A stretch of DNA of 64,000 bases from CANKHA01 sp963731585 (GTDB lineage Bacteria > Pseudomonadota > Alphaproteobacteria > Rhizobiales > Xanthobacteraceae): positions 124,001 to 188,000 of the forward strand of contig CAVSWC010000005.1 of assembly GCA_963731585.1 (NCBI GenBank), written 5' to 3'. A model generated the notes under the pieces. The model was not told the origin of the DNA and made no database searches. It worked only from the letters and a program-made list of their open reading frames with translations. Positions within the stretch are counted from its first letter, which is position 1. Each line of letters opens with the position of its first letter. Shown in pieces: positions 29,366 to 38,121 of this stretch. The position numbers and the translations under genes are program-made.

Positions 29366-30382
29366 ATGACCAACCCAGATTTAGCAGTTCCGGTACGCGC
29401 GCCGGCCTCCACTTCCGAGGACGACACCATCTTGCCATTTGAAGTGCCCGCGCTCGATCTGCGCGGGCGCGTGGTCCGTCTTGGCCCCGCGCTGGACGAA
29501 ATCCTGGCGCGGCACGATTATCCGGCCCCCGTCGCCAAGCTCCTTGGCGAAGCCATCGCCCTGACTTCGCTGCTCGGCTCGTCGCTTAAATTTGAGGGCC
29601 GCTTCATTCTGCAGACGCAGACCGACGGTCCGGTGCGCATGCTGATCGTGGATTTTGTCACGCCCGACCGCGTGCGCGCCTGCGCGCGCTTTGATAACGC
29701 GCGCGTGGACGCTGCCGTTGCCGAAGGACAATCGAATTCGGGAGCCTTGCTCGGCCATGGTCATCTCGCCATGACGATCGACCGGGGGCCTGACATGAAC
29801 CGCTACCAAGGCTTGGTTGCACTGGAAGGCGGCAGCCTGGAAGACGCGGCGCATGAGTATTTTCTGCGCTCGGAGCAGATTCCGACGCGTGTCCGTCTCG
29901 CCGTCGCCGAGGAGCTGTGGCGCGGCGTGGATGGCGCGGGCCATCGTTGGCGCGCGGGCGGCATCCTGCTGCAATTTCTACCCAAGGCCATCGAGCGCAT
30001 GCGTCAGCCAGATCTCGATCCCGGCGACGCGCCGGAAGGCGCCGAAAAGCATGCGGTGACCGAGGACGAGGCTTGGGTCGAAGGCCGTGCACTGGTCGAG
30101 ACTGTGGAGGCCATCGAACTGATCGATCCGGCGCTGTCGAGCGAGGCGTTGCTCTATCGGCTATTTCACGAGCGTGGGGTGAAGGTTTTCAACGACGCGC
30201 CGCTGCGCGCGCAATGCTCCTGCTCGCGCGACAACGTGGCGGCCATGCTGCGCAGTTTTTCGCAGGACGACCGGGATCATATGGTGCAGGATGGCATGAT
30301 TCAGGTGACCTGCGAATTTTGCAACGCGAGCTATGATTTCAAGCCGGAAGACGTTCAGGCGGCGGCGCCGGGTACGGAATAG
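29366..30382 (+). CDS. hslO: Redox-regulated chaperone Hsp33
   Basis: Hsp33 is a holdase chaperone switched on by oxidation of a zinc-binding Cys cluster. The 338-residue protein has the C-terminal cluster CSC (in RAQCSCSRDNV) and CEFC (in VTCEFCNASY), giving the four zinc ligands. An N-terminal extension of about 25 residues precedes the conserved fold, as in other alphaproteobacteria. It follows argF by 182 bases, a common rhizobial order. Confidence 0.95.
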   Translation: MTNPDLAVPVRAPASTSEDDTILPFEVPALDLRGRVVRLGPALDEILARHDYPAPVAKLLGEAIALTSLLGSSLKFEGRFILQTQTDGPVRMLIVDFVTPDRVRACARFDNARVDAAVAEGQSNSGALLGHGHLAMTIDRGPDMNRYQGLVALEGGSLEDAAHEYFLRSEQIPTRVRLAVAEELWRGVDGAGHRWRAGGILLQFLPKAIERMRQPDLDPGDAPEGAEKHAVTEDEAWVEGRALVETVEAIELIDPALSSEALLYRLFHERGVKVFNDAPLRAQCSCSRDNVAAMLRSFSQDDRDHMVQDGMIQVTCEFCNASYDFKPEDVQAAAPGTE

Positions 30383-30451
30383 CGCTGCGTCGGCGCGGCT
30401 GCTTGCCCGCGCGGTGTGCCTGCCGCCGATCGCGGATCGGCGGTGAAGAAC

Positions 30452-30844
30452 TCAATTGATCGTCTGCTCGCCGTAAGAGCAATCCAGCGAAAAGGTTGGG
30501 ATCTCCACATCAAAACCCCCGCCGGTCTCGGTCTGCATGCCATAAGTACCGGTCATGAAGCCGGATGGCGTCGGCAGGGGAACGCCGCTGGTATATTCAA
30601 ACGATTGTCCAGGCTTCAGCACCGGCTCCTCGCCAATCACGCCCGCGCCTTTCACCTCCTGTAGGCGCCCCAAAGCGTCGGTGATGCGCCAGTGCCGCGT
30701 CCGTAGTTGCACCGTCTCCGAGCCGGTGTTGGTGATCGCGATGCTATAAGCCCAGAAGAAATAACCGTTGTCGGGCGACGAGCGCTCCGCGAGAAAGCGC
30801 GGTGTTACCGTGACTTCGATGTTGCGCGTGACGGAGCGGTACAT
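30452..30844 (-). CDS. apaG: ApaG-domain protein
   Basis: A 130-residue ApaG of fibronectin type III-like fold. Typical segments are YFFWAYSIAITNTGSETVQL, RHWRITDALGRLQEVKGAGV, GEEPVLKPGQSFEYTSG and FMTGTYGMQTETG. Its physiological role is uncertain: cobalt and magnesium resistance was proposed in Salmonella, and the domain binds pyrophosphate-like ligands. It is convergent with hslO. Confidence 0.93.
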   Translation of the reverse strand: MYRSVTRNIEVTVTPRFLAERSSPDNGYFFWAYSIAITNTGSETVQLRTRHWRITDALGRLQEVKGAGVIGEEPVLKPGQSFEYTSGVPLPTPSGFMTGTYGMQTETGGGFDVEIPTFSLDCSYGEQTIN

Positions 30845-30893
30845 GGTATATCCTTCGGCAGCGCTTGAAGATTAACCGAAGCGGGCCAGCACA

Positions 30894-32162
30894 GTGAATA
30901 GCGTACGCAAACAGCTGGCAACGGTCGAGCCGGACGCATTCACAGAATCCGGCCCACCAAGCTTGGCTGAGTCCCAGCCATTGCGCAAAGCGGCATCCAT
31001 CCCGCCCGCCCCCCGTAGCAAGCGGGACTTGCGGCTTGACCTGTTTCGCGGCCTCGCCTTGTGGCTGATCTTCCTCGATCACATCCCGACCAACATCGTG
31101 AGTTGGGTCACGATCCGCAATTACGGTTTCAGCGACGCGACCGAAATTTTCATCTTCATCTCGGGTTATACCGCCGCCTTCGTTTACGGCAACGCGATGA
31201 ACGAGCGCGGCTTTCTGGTTTCGGGCGCCCGCATCCTGCGGCGCGCATGGCAAATCTACGTCGCCCATGTCTTCCTGTTCGCCATCTATCTGGCGGAGAT
31301 CGCCTATGTGGCGTCGAGCTTCGAGAATCCGCTCTACGCGGAAGAAATGGGCGTACTCGATTTTCTCAAGCAGCCGGACGTGACGATCGTCCAGGCGCTG
31401 TTATTGAAGTTCAAGCCGGTAAATATGGATGTGTTGCCGCTTTATATCGTCCTGTTGTTGCTGTTCCCGCCGATCCTCTGGCTGCTGCTGCGCAGGCCGA
31501 CGCTCGCGTTGAGCGCTTCCGTGGCGCTTTATGCGGCGATCTGGGAATTCGGCTGGAATTTGCAGGCCTATCCCAGCGGAACCTGGCTCTTCAATCCATT
31601 CGCCTGGCAGTTGCTCTTCGTGTTCGGCGCCTGGTGCGCCATGGGCGGCGCCGAACGCCTTTCCGCCGTCTTGCGTTCCCGCATCACGCTTGCAGTCGCG
31701 ATCGCCTATCTGGTGTTTGCGTTTCTGATCACGATGACCTGGCACTTACCCGCCCTGGGGCAGTTCGTGCCGGAGCGGCTCGGCTCGCTGATTTATCCTA
31801 TCGACAAGACCAATCTCGACGTTCTGCGCTTTGCGCATTTCCTGGCGCTCGGCGTGGTGATCGTGTGGTTCATCCCGCGCGACTGGTCGGGCCTGCACCG
31901 GCCGATCTTCCGCCCGGCGATCTGGTGCGGGCAGCATTCGCTGGAAATCTTTTGTCTCGGCGTGTTCCTGGCCTTCGCCGCCCATTTCATCATGGGCGAA
32001 ATCTCTGGCGGCGTGCTGATGCAGGTCGCGGTGAGCCTCGCCGGCGTGGCAATAATGATTGCCGCCGCGGGGCTGCTCTCGTGGTATAAGAGTATGGAGG
32101 GGCGGAATCCGGGTTCGCGCACAAAACCAACCGACGCGGACATGGCGGGAGGCGAAGCATGA
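30894..32162 (+). CDS. opgC: OpgC-family membrane acyltransferase
   Basis: A 422-residue protein of about ten membrane segments with the OpgC opening RDLRLDLFRGLALWLIFLDH followed by EIFIFISGYTAAFVYG. OpgC proteins succinylate osmoregulated periplasmic glucans from the membrane. The family is related to acyltransferase 3. The start is GTG at 30894; the stop overlaps the next gene's ATG (ATGA). Two SGNH hydrolases follow in the same direction, which suggests a glycan acyl-modification unit. Confidence 0.85.
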   Translation: MNSVRKQLATVEPDAFTESGPPSLAESQPLRKAASIPPAPRSKRDLRLDLFRGLALWLIFLDHIPTNIVSWVTIRNYGFSDATEIFIFISGYTAAFVYGNAMNERGFLVSGARILRRAWQIYVAHVFLFAIYLAEIAYVASSFENPLYAEEMGVLDFLKQPDVTIVQALLLKFKPVNMDVLPLYIVLLLLFPPILWLLLRRPTLALSASVALYAAIWEFGWNLQAYPSGTWLFNPFAWQLLFVFGAWCAMGGAERLSAVLRSRITLAVAIAYLVFAFLITMTWHLPALGQFVPERLGSLIYPIDKTNLDVLRFAHFLALGVVIVWFIPRDWSGLHRPIFRPAIWCGQHSLEIFCLGVFLAFAAHFIMGEISGGVLMQVAVSLAGVAIMIAAAGLLSWYKSMEGRNPGSRTKPTDADMAGGEA

Positions 32163-32908
32163 AGGCGCCGGCAATAGCGCTCTTCATCACTTTTCTGCTG
32201 GCGGGCAGCGCCGCGGCGCAACGCGCGGATAGCTGCGCCGTGCCCGGCTATCTTCTGTTTGATGAAAACGAGCTCAACCACGTCGCCGCTGCTGTGAAAG
32301 AAAAGCAGCAGCTCGACATCGCGATCATCGGCACCGGTTCTTCCACCCTCGGGGGGCCTGAGGGTAAAGCCTATCCGGCCCGGCTCGAGGAGGCGCTCAA
32401 AGCCCGGCTCCCCAATGTCGTGGTGCATGTCACCATTTATGCTGCACCGCGGCAAACGGCCGCCAAGATGTGGGAAGACCTGAAGAAAATCGTGAGCGAG
32501 CAAAAGCCGGCTTTGCTCGTGTGGCAAACTGGTACCGTTGATGCTATGCGAGGGATCGAACCCGATGAATTTGGATCCGTCCTGAATGCGGCGGTTGAGA
32601 ATATACAAGCCGCCGGCACTGACGTGCTCTTGATGAATATGCAGTACAGCCCGAGAACCGATACCATGATCGCCGTAGGCCCTTATGCCGAGAACATGCG
32701 GTGGGTTTCACAACAGCGAAAAGTGCCGTTGTTCGATCGGCTCGGTATCATGCGGCACTGGAGCGACACCGGCGTATTCGACTTCTACAGCCCGACCAAA
32801 GCTTTTAGCGTTGCGCAGAAGGTGCATGAATGCATCGGCCGCGCTCTTGCGACCCAAATTATTGATGCTGCGCAACTTGGGCCTATGACGGCTAAAGTCG
32901 CTCCATGA
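32159..32908 (+). CDS. Exported SGNH/GDSL-like protein with a degenerate active site
   Basis: A 249-residue periplasmic protein (signal peptide to about residue 20, AAAQRAD). Block I is present as IGTGSSTLGG with a candidate Ser. The third block reads WQTGTVDAM where the family has GTN, and the final block lacks the Asp-x-x-His found in its neighbour (here it reads WSDTGVFDFYSPTKAF). It thus seems to be a paralogue that has lost catalytic residues and may bind rather than cleave. It is translationally coupled to opgC. Confidence 0.7.
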   Translation: MKAPAIALFITFLLAGSAAAQRADSCAVPGYLLFDENELNHVAAAVKEKQQLDIAIIGTGSSTLGGPEGKAYPARLEEALKARLPNVVVHVTIYAAPRQTAAKMWEDLKKIVSEQKPALLVWQTGTVDAMRGIEPDEFGSVLNAAVENIQAAGTDVLLMNMQYSPRTDTMIAVGPYAENMRWVSQQRKVPLFDRLGIMRHWSDTGVFDFYSPTKAFSVAQKVHECIGRALATQIIDAAQLGPMTAKVAP

Positions 32909-32927
32909 CTCGCGAGCCGCCGCCCGA

Positions 32928-33776
32928 ATGATTTACCGCCTTCGCTTCTCCTGGCCGGTGATGGTTGCCGCGGTTCTGTCGGCAGCACCCGCGCATGCGC
33001 AAGCCAACAAATACGGGCCCGGAGCGATCGAGGCGTCAGCACAGAAAGCTGTCGCATCGGCGCAGACGGGCGCGTCGCCGCAGTGCTCAGCGCCCAATGA
33101 ACTTGCGCGGCTGGAGCGGCCGCTCACCCGCACCGCCCGCCGGCTCGCTGCCGGACTGCCGATCAGGATCGTCGCCATTGGTTCATCGTCCACCGCGGGT
33201 GCGGGTGCCAGCTCGCCTGCGGCGTCCTATCCGAGCCGTCTCGCCGCCGAACTAGCCGACAGATTCCCCAATCATGAGATCACGGTACTGAACCGAGGTG
33301 TCAATGGTGAGGAAGCGCGCGACATGCTCGCCCGCTTCGAGACCACCGTCATCGCCGAACGGCCCGATCTTGTGCTCTGGCAGGTCGGCACCAATGCCGT
33401 GCTGCGCGATTATCCCGTCGCGCCGACCTCGTCGCTTATCGAGCAGGGCATCGTGCAACTAAAGGCGGCGGGCGCCGACGTCATTCTGATCGATCCGCAA
33501 TTCGCACCGAAAGTGATCGCGAAAAGCACGCTATCGCACATGATGGACCTGCTGCACTCGAAGGCCAAGCAATACGACGTCAATCTATTCCAACGCTTCG
33601 CGGTGATGCGCCATTGGCGCGAGCGCCAGGGCATCTCCTTCGAAACCTTTGTCTCGCCCGATCAGCTTCACATGAATGACTGGAGCTACGCCTGCGTCGC
33701 GAAGGTGCTGAGCATCGCGATCGCAGAAGCCGCCACCCGGCCGGTTGCCTCGGCAGCCGCCGGCGCAGCGCGCTGA
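32928..33776 (+). CDS. Exported SGNH/GDSL hydrolase
   Basis: A 282-residue periplasmic esterase-type enzyme with signal peptide (SAAPAHAQA). Block I is VAIGSSSTAGAG with the nucleophile Ser, the Gly block is LNRGVNGEEARD, the Asn block is WQVGTNAVLRDY, and the catalytic Asp-His pair is SPDQLHMNDW. All four SGNH residues are present. It is a paralogue of the gene 19 bases upstream (shared MRHW segment). Removing acyl groups from a periplasmic glycan is inferred from the opgC neighbour. Confidence 0.8.
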   Translation: MIYRLRFSWPVMVAAVLSAAPAHAQANKYGPGAIEASAQKAVASAQTGASPQCSAPNELARLERPLTRTARRLAAGLPIRIVAIGSSSTAGAGASSPAASYPSRLAAELADRFPNHEITVLNRGVNGEEARDMLARFETTVIAERPDLVLWQVGTNAVLRDYPVAPTSSLIEQGIVQLKAAGADVILIDPQFAPKVIAKSTLSHMMDLLHSKAKQYDVNLFQRFAVMRHWRERQGISFETFVSPDQLHMNDWSYACVAKVLSIAIAEAATRPVASAAAGAAR

Positions 33777-33783
33777 TCGCGCG

Positions 33784-34970
33784 CTAGGCTAGAGCGGCCA
33801 GCAGGTCCTCGATCAGATCGTCCGGATGTTCCAGCCCGGTCGAGAACCGCACCAGCCCATCATCGATCCCAAGCTCTGCGCGCTGTTCCGGCGTGAGCCG
33901 CTGATGCGTCGTCGTCGCCGGATGGGTGATGAGGCTTTTGGCATCGCCCAGATTGTTGGTGATCTTGGTCAGCTTCAGCGCATTGAGAAAGCGGAAGGCT
34001 CCTGCTTTACCGCCCGCGACTTCGAAGGCGATCAGAGTGGAGCCCGCGCGCATTTGCTTGCGCACGATGGCTGCCTGCGGATGGTCGGGGCGGCCGGGAT
34101 AGATCAGCCGTTTGATCTTTGAATGGCCGGCGAGCGCATCGGCGATTTTCGCCGCGCTCTCGGTCTGGCGTTGCACGCGCACGCACAGCGTCTCGAGCCC
34201 TTTCAGCAACACCCAGGCGTTGAACGGCGACATGGCAGGACCGGTCTGCCGCAGCAGCATGTGGATGTGTTTCTGAATGAAATCTTCCGACGCAAGAATG
34301 ACGCCGCCGAGGCAGCGGCCCTGACCATCGATATGTTTGGTGGCGGAATAGACCACACAATCGGCGCCGAGCTGGAACGGGCTTTGCCACAGCGGCGTGG
34401 CGAAGACGTTGTCCACCACCAGCGTGGCGCCCGCGCCATGCGCGATCTTCGCCACTTCCTGCAGGTCAACCACCTCGAGCGTCGGATTGGTCGGCGATTC
34501 CAGGAAGAAGGTTTTGGTATTAGGCCGCACCGCCATGCGCCATTGCTCGAGATCGGCGCCGTCCACCAGCGTGGAAGCAACACCGAAGCGCGGCAACAGA
34601 TTCCTCCACGACATAGCGGCAGGAGCCGAACAGCGCCTTGGCGGCAACGATGTGATCGCCGGCCCGCACCTGTCCCATGAGCGAGGCGGTAACAGCGGCC
34701 ATGCCGCTTGCGGTGGCGCGCGCGGCTTGCGCGCCTTCGAAGGCTGCCATGCGCGCTTCGAACATCGCAACGGTGGGGTTGGAGAAGCGGGAATAGAGAT
34801 AGCCTGGCTTCGTCGCCCTTGAAGCGCGCTTCACAAGCTTCGGCGGTGTCGTAAACGAAGCCCTGGGTGAGGAACAACGCCTCCGACGTTTCGCCGAACT
34901 GCGAGCGCAGCGTGCCCGCGTGCACAAGGCGGGTTTCGGGACGATATTTGCGATCGCTCGACGCGGGCAT
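33784..34970 (-). CDS. metZ: O-succinylhomoserine sulfhydrylase, two frameshifts
   Basis: A Cys/Met-metabolism PLP enzyme that makes homocysteine from O-succinylhomoserine and sulfide. After repair of two +1 frameshifts the protein has about 395 residues. At about 34808, AA for A turns DEPGYLYSRFSNPTVAMFEA off-frame. At about 34607, AA for A breaks VVEDLLPRFGV. The PLP lysine lies in VVYSATKHIDGQGR and the C-terminal part reads RFSTGLEHPDDLIEDLLAAL. A SAM-II riboswitch lies upstream, which confirms methionine control. Both breaks are probably sequence errors because methionine synthesis would otherwise be lost. Confidence 0.9.
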
Positions 34971-34990
34971 GCGAGTCTCCTTTAGGCTTG

Positions 34991-35020
34991 GCGCATGATC
35001 CTTTCAAAAGGACCATGCGC
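34991..35020. repeat. Palindrome in the metZ leader
   Basis: GCGCATGATCCTTT (34991-35004) faces AAAGGACCATGCGC (35007-35020) with one mismatch, forming a long hairpin just upstream of the metZ ribosome-binding site. The GCGCATGATC arm is the same as that of the palindrome at 55431-55479. Confidence 0.7.
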
Positions 35021-35028
35021 GGAGCCAA

Positions 35029-35061
35029 TAAAAAACCGGCCGAGGACAAAATCCTGGCCGG
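35029..35061 (-). terminator. Intrinsic terminator downstream of the SAM-II riboswitch
   Basis: On the minus strand, CCGGCC and an AGGA/TCCT extension pair with GGCCGG and are followed by a run of six T. An upstream GGCCGGG segment at about 35072-35078 could pair with the left arm and form a competing hairpin. SAM-II elements often act on translation, but here a transcriptional terminator also exists. Confidence 0.7.
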
Positions 35062-35079
35062 GCACACGCGTCCCCGGCC

Positions 35080-35133
35080 TTTTAGCTCCTTGTTTAACGT
35101 GGCGGCAAGCCAGCCGGCTCAAATGACCACGGG
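35080..35133 (-). promoter_or_regulatory. SAM-II riboswitch
   Basis: Reading the minus strand, CGTGGTCATTTG, the GCCGGC segment, GCCACGTTAAACAAG and GAGCTAAAA occur in the order of the SAM-II (metA) consensus, whose H-type pseudoknot binds S-adenosylmethionine. It lies about 110 bases upstream of metZ and should switch it off when SAM is abundant. Confidence 0.9.
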
Positions 35134-35249
35134 ATAAGCTTGAGTGATACGCCCGGCCTATCTTCCCGTCAAGACACCCATCGGGTTAGATCGCAGCCAT
35201 TAAGTCCGTTACCCTAAGGGGTAACTGCGCGTTAGCGCGGAGAGCCGAC

Positions 35250-36356
35250 GTGCCGCTTTCATTCTCGGTTGATGACAAAGGCATCCTGCCGGACCGCATG
35301 ATCGCGGCGCTGGCGGAGGATGGCGGCATTCTTCCCGCCTATCCTTTCCTGCCCGACCAGATCCAGCCAGCGAGCCTAGACCTGCGGCTGGGCGAGGTGG
35401 CCTATCGGGTGCGCGCCAGCTTTCTGCCCGGCCCGCGCACCACCGTCGCCAAGCGCATCGACGAATTGAAGCTGCACGAAATCTCACTCGCCGACGGCGC
35501 GGTGCTGGAAACCGGCTGCGTCTATATCGTGCCGCTGATCGAAAGCCTGGCGCTGCCCGGCGGCATCGCCGCGGCTGCCAATCCGAAAAGCTCCACCGGC
35601 CGGCTTGACGTCTTCACCCGCGTGATCGCCGACGAGACGCGCGGCTTCGACCGGGTACCGGCCGGCTATCACGGGCCGCTCTATGCCGAGATCAGCCCGC
35701 GCACTTTCCCGGTGCTGGTGCGCGAGGGCTCGCGGTTGTCGCAGATCCGCTTCCGCCGCGGCCATGCGCTGCTCAACGCCGAGGCCCTGGGCGCGCTGCA
35801 TCAGCGCGAGCGGCTGGTGAATACTGACAATGCCGACTTAAGCGAAGGCATCGCAGTCGGGGTCGATCTCTCCGGCCTTGGGCCAGGCGGCCTCGTCGGC
35901 TATCGCGCCAAGCGTCATACCGGGCTGATCGACGTGGAGCGGCGCGCCGGCTACGCCGTTGCCGATTTCTGGGAGCCGATGTCGGCGCGTCCCGACCGCA
36001 GCCTGATCCTCGATCCCAACGAGTTTTACATCCTGGCGTCGAAGGAAGCGGTGCAGGTGCCGCCCGACTTCGCCGCCGAGATGGTGCCGTTCGATCCGCT
36101 GGTCGGCGAATTCCGCGTGCACTATGCGGGCTTCTTCGATCCCGGCTTCGGCTATGAGGGCGCCGGCGGCAGCGGCGCGCGCGCGGTGCTGGAAGTGCGC
36201 TCGCGCGAAGTGCCGTTCATCCTGGAGCACGGCCAGATCGTCGGCCGCCTGGTCTACGAGAAAATGCTGGCCCGCCCAAGCAAGCTTTACGGCGAGGGCA
36301 TCGGCTCGAATTACCAGGCCCAGAGCCTCAAACTCTCCAAACACTTCAAAAGCTGA
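35250..36356 (+). CDS. dcd: 2'-deoxycytidine 5'-triphosphate deaminase, long form
   Basis: A 368-residue Dcd of the long alphaproteobacterial form, containing two dUTPase-like barrels. The opening GILPDRMIAALAEDGGIL and DQIQPASLDLRLGEVAYRV are typical, and the active-site motif is NPKSSTGRLDVFTRV near residue 113. It deaminates dCTP to dUTP, feeding dTTP synthesis. The GTG at 35250 follows GCGGAGAG. Confidence 0.9.
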   Translation: MPLSFSVDDKGILPDRMIAALAEDGGILPAYPFLPDQIQPASLDLRLGEVAYRVRASFLPGPRTTVAKRIDELKLHEISLADGAVLETGCVYIVPLIESLALPGGIAAAANPKSSTGRLDVFTRVIADETRGFDRVPAGYHGPLYAEISPRTFPVLVREGSRLSQIRFRRGHALLNAEALGALHQRERLVNTDNADLSEGIAVGVDLSGLGPGGLVGYRAKRHTGLIDVERRAGYAVADFWEPMSARPDRSLILDPNEFYILASKEAVQVPPDFAAEMVPFDPLVGEFRVHYAGFFDPGFGYEGAGGSGARAVLEVRSREVPFILEHGQIVGRLVYEKMLARPSKLYGEGIGSNYQAQSLKLSKHFKS

Positions 36357-36455
36357 CGAGGTGCGACTTTCGGCTGCTTGGCGGATGCGTTCTTCTGCGT
36401 GAAGATACCGCATAAGGGCCGGCCCAAATTCCGGCGGAAAACCGGGGAGGAGATC

Positions 36456-37487
36456 ATGCGGCGCTGGCGTATCGGAATTCTGTGCGGCTTAGCGTTCATG
36501 CTGCCGCTCGTAACCTGGGCGCAGGCCCAGTCCATCGAGGAATTCTACCGCGGCAAGACGATCAACCTGATCGTCGGCTTCACTCCTGGCGGCGGTTACG
36601 ACACCACCGCGCGCGTTCTCGCCCCGTATCTGAAAAAACACCTGCCGGGCAATCCGAGCGTGGTCGTCCAGAATATGGACGGCGCCGGCAGTCTGAAGGC
36701 TACCAACCATCTGTTCAATGTGGCGCCGAAGGACGGCACCGTGATCGGCACTTTCAGCCGGGGCATGCCGACAGAGCCGCTCATGGGCAACACCGCCGCG
36801 CAATTCGATGCCGCCAAATTCACCTGGATTGGCAGCACGACCAATGAATACAGCGTGGTTCTGGCCGCCCAGACGTCGCCGGTGAAAAGCTTCGGCGATT
36901 TGCAAAACCACGAATTCACTGTCGGCGGAGAAGGCAGCGGCTCCGATTCCGACACCTACGCCATGCTGCTGAAAAACCTGTTCGGCGCGAAGATCAAGCT
37001 TGTCACCGGCTATCCGGGCACGGCCGAGCTGATGCTGGCGGTGGAGCGCGGCGAGCTCGATGGCCGGGCGGCCTGGTCATGGAGCAGCCTCAAGGCGCAG
37101 AAGCCGGATTGGATCAGCGACAAGAAAATCAGCATTCTCGCGCAGCTCAACCTGAGCAAGAATCCGGAGCTGGCGGACGTGCCCTTGATTACGGATCTCG
37201 CGACGACCGACAAACAGAAACAGATCCTGAAGCTGGTGCTGAGCCGCCAGACCGTGGGCCGGCCTTTCGCCGCGCCGCCGGGAATTCCCGAGGACCGCAA
37301 ACAGGCGCTGCGCAAGGCCTTCGACGCTACGATGAAGGATCCCGAATTCCTTGCCGAAGCCAAACAGCGAAAGATGGACATCAATCCGGTGAGCGGGGCG
37401 GAAATTGAGAAGCTGGTCGCTGAGCTTTACAGCACGCCTCCGGATGTGATCGCGCAAGCCAAGGCGGCCATCAGCAGCGGGAAATAG
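36456..37487 (+). CDS. Tripartite tricarboxylate transporter (TctC/Bug)-type binding protein
   Basis: A 343-residue periplasmic binding protein with a signal peptide ending near WAQAQS and the conserved opening YRGKTINLIVGFTPGGGYDT. The Bug family captures carboxylates; the ligand cannot be told. No TctA/TctB membrane subunits are next to it, so it is an orphan. GGGGAGGAG precedes the ATG at 36456. Confidence 0.8.
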   Translation: MRRWRIGILCGLAFMLPLVTWAQAQSIEEFYRGKTINLIVGFTPGGGYDTTARVLAPYLKKHLPGNPSVVVQNMDGAGSLKATNHLFNVAPKDGTVIGTFSRGMPTEPLMGNTAAQFDAAKFTWIGSTTNEYSVVLAAQTSPVKSFGDLQNHEFTVGGEGSGSDSDTYAMLLKNLFGAKIKLVTGYPGTAELMLAVERGELDGRAAWSWSSLKAQKPDWISDKKISILAQLNLSKNPELADVPLITDLATTDKQKQILKLVLSRQTVGRPFAAPPGIPEDRKQALRKAFDATMKDPEFLAEAKQRKMDINPVSGAEIEKLVAELYSTPPDVIAQAKAAISSGK

Positions 37488-37593
37488 CCGCTCAAGCGCT
37501 GGAGCGAGCTGCAACGTCCGGTTCGCGACAATGGAACCTGAGCGCAGGGCCGTGAATTATCAGCGGCTATCCGATCGAGAAGGAGACGCGATC

Positions 37594-37776
37594 ATGGCCC
37601 CGATGAACACAGTGCTCGCGCCCGGTTCCGCCGAGATGCCCACCTGCATGTGCGGCGAAGATATGCAACTGACCAGGATCGAGCCGCAACCCGCTGCCGA
37701 GGACGCCGAGCTGCGCCGCTACGGCTGCGGCGCCTGCGCTCACGAAATGCGGGTGATGGTGTGGAAGGAATTCTGA
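37594..37776 (+). CDS. Small Cys-rich (zinc-ribbon-like) protein
   Basis: A 60-residue protein with two cysteine pairs, CMCGED near residue 18 and CGACAHE near 46, that could bind one zinc like a short rubredoxin-type knuckle. AGAAGGAGAC is seven bases before the ATG. Role unknown. It is the last gene before tRNA-Gly. Confidence 0.65.
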   Translation: MAPMNTVLAPGSAEMPTCMCGEDMQLTRIEPQPAAEDAELRRYGCGACAHEMRVMVWKEF

Positions 37777-37957
37777 TCCCTTGTCGTTTCAGCCGGTCAG
37801 CGCATTGCGCCGCCGATTGCCATTCGCGAGCTATGATGCAAGCAGCGGCCTTAGCGGAAGGAAATGCGACCAGACCGGCATGGCAGGATGAGAATTTCCG
37901 CCGATGGCTTTGGCTTGACCAAGACCTGCCGGAACGAGATAGTGGGGCCGGCGCTTC

Positions 37958-38029
37958 GCGGGCGTAGTTCAATGGTAGAACGGCAGCTTCCCAAGCTGCA
38001 TACGAGGGTTCGATTCCCTGCCCGCTCCA
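37958..38029 (+). tRNA. tRNA-Gly (anticodon CCC) with a shortened T-arm junction
   Basis: GCGGGCG-TA-GTTCAATGGTAGAAC-G-GCAGC-TTCCCAA-GCTGC is a normal 5' part with anticodon CCC, and the 3' end is GCCCGC-T-CCA. Between the T loop and the acceptor strand two bases (TC) are missing compared with the usual CCCTTCGCCCGC, so either the T stem or the acceptor stem loses pairs. This may be a sequence error or a damaged gene. The 27 nt at 37993-38019 recur exactly at 52203-52229. Confidence 0.8.
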
Positions 38030-38121
38030 CTGCTTCGCGCCTGCGGCGCTTCGCAGGACTTCGATTTTTCAACGGCGCGAAGCAGGATGCCCTTCGAAGC
38101 TTTAGCGAAGAAGGGCGAACA

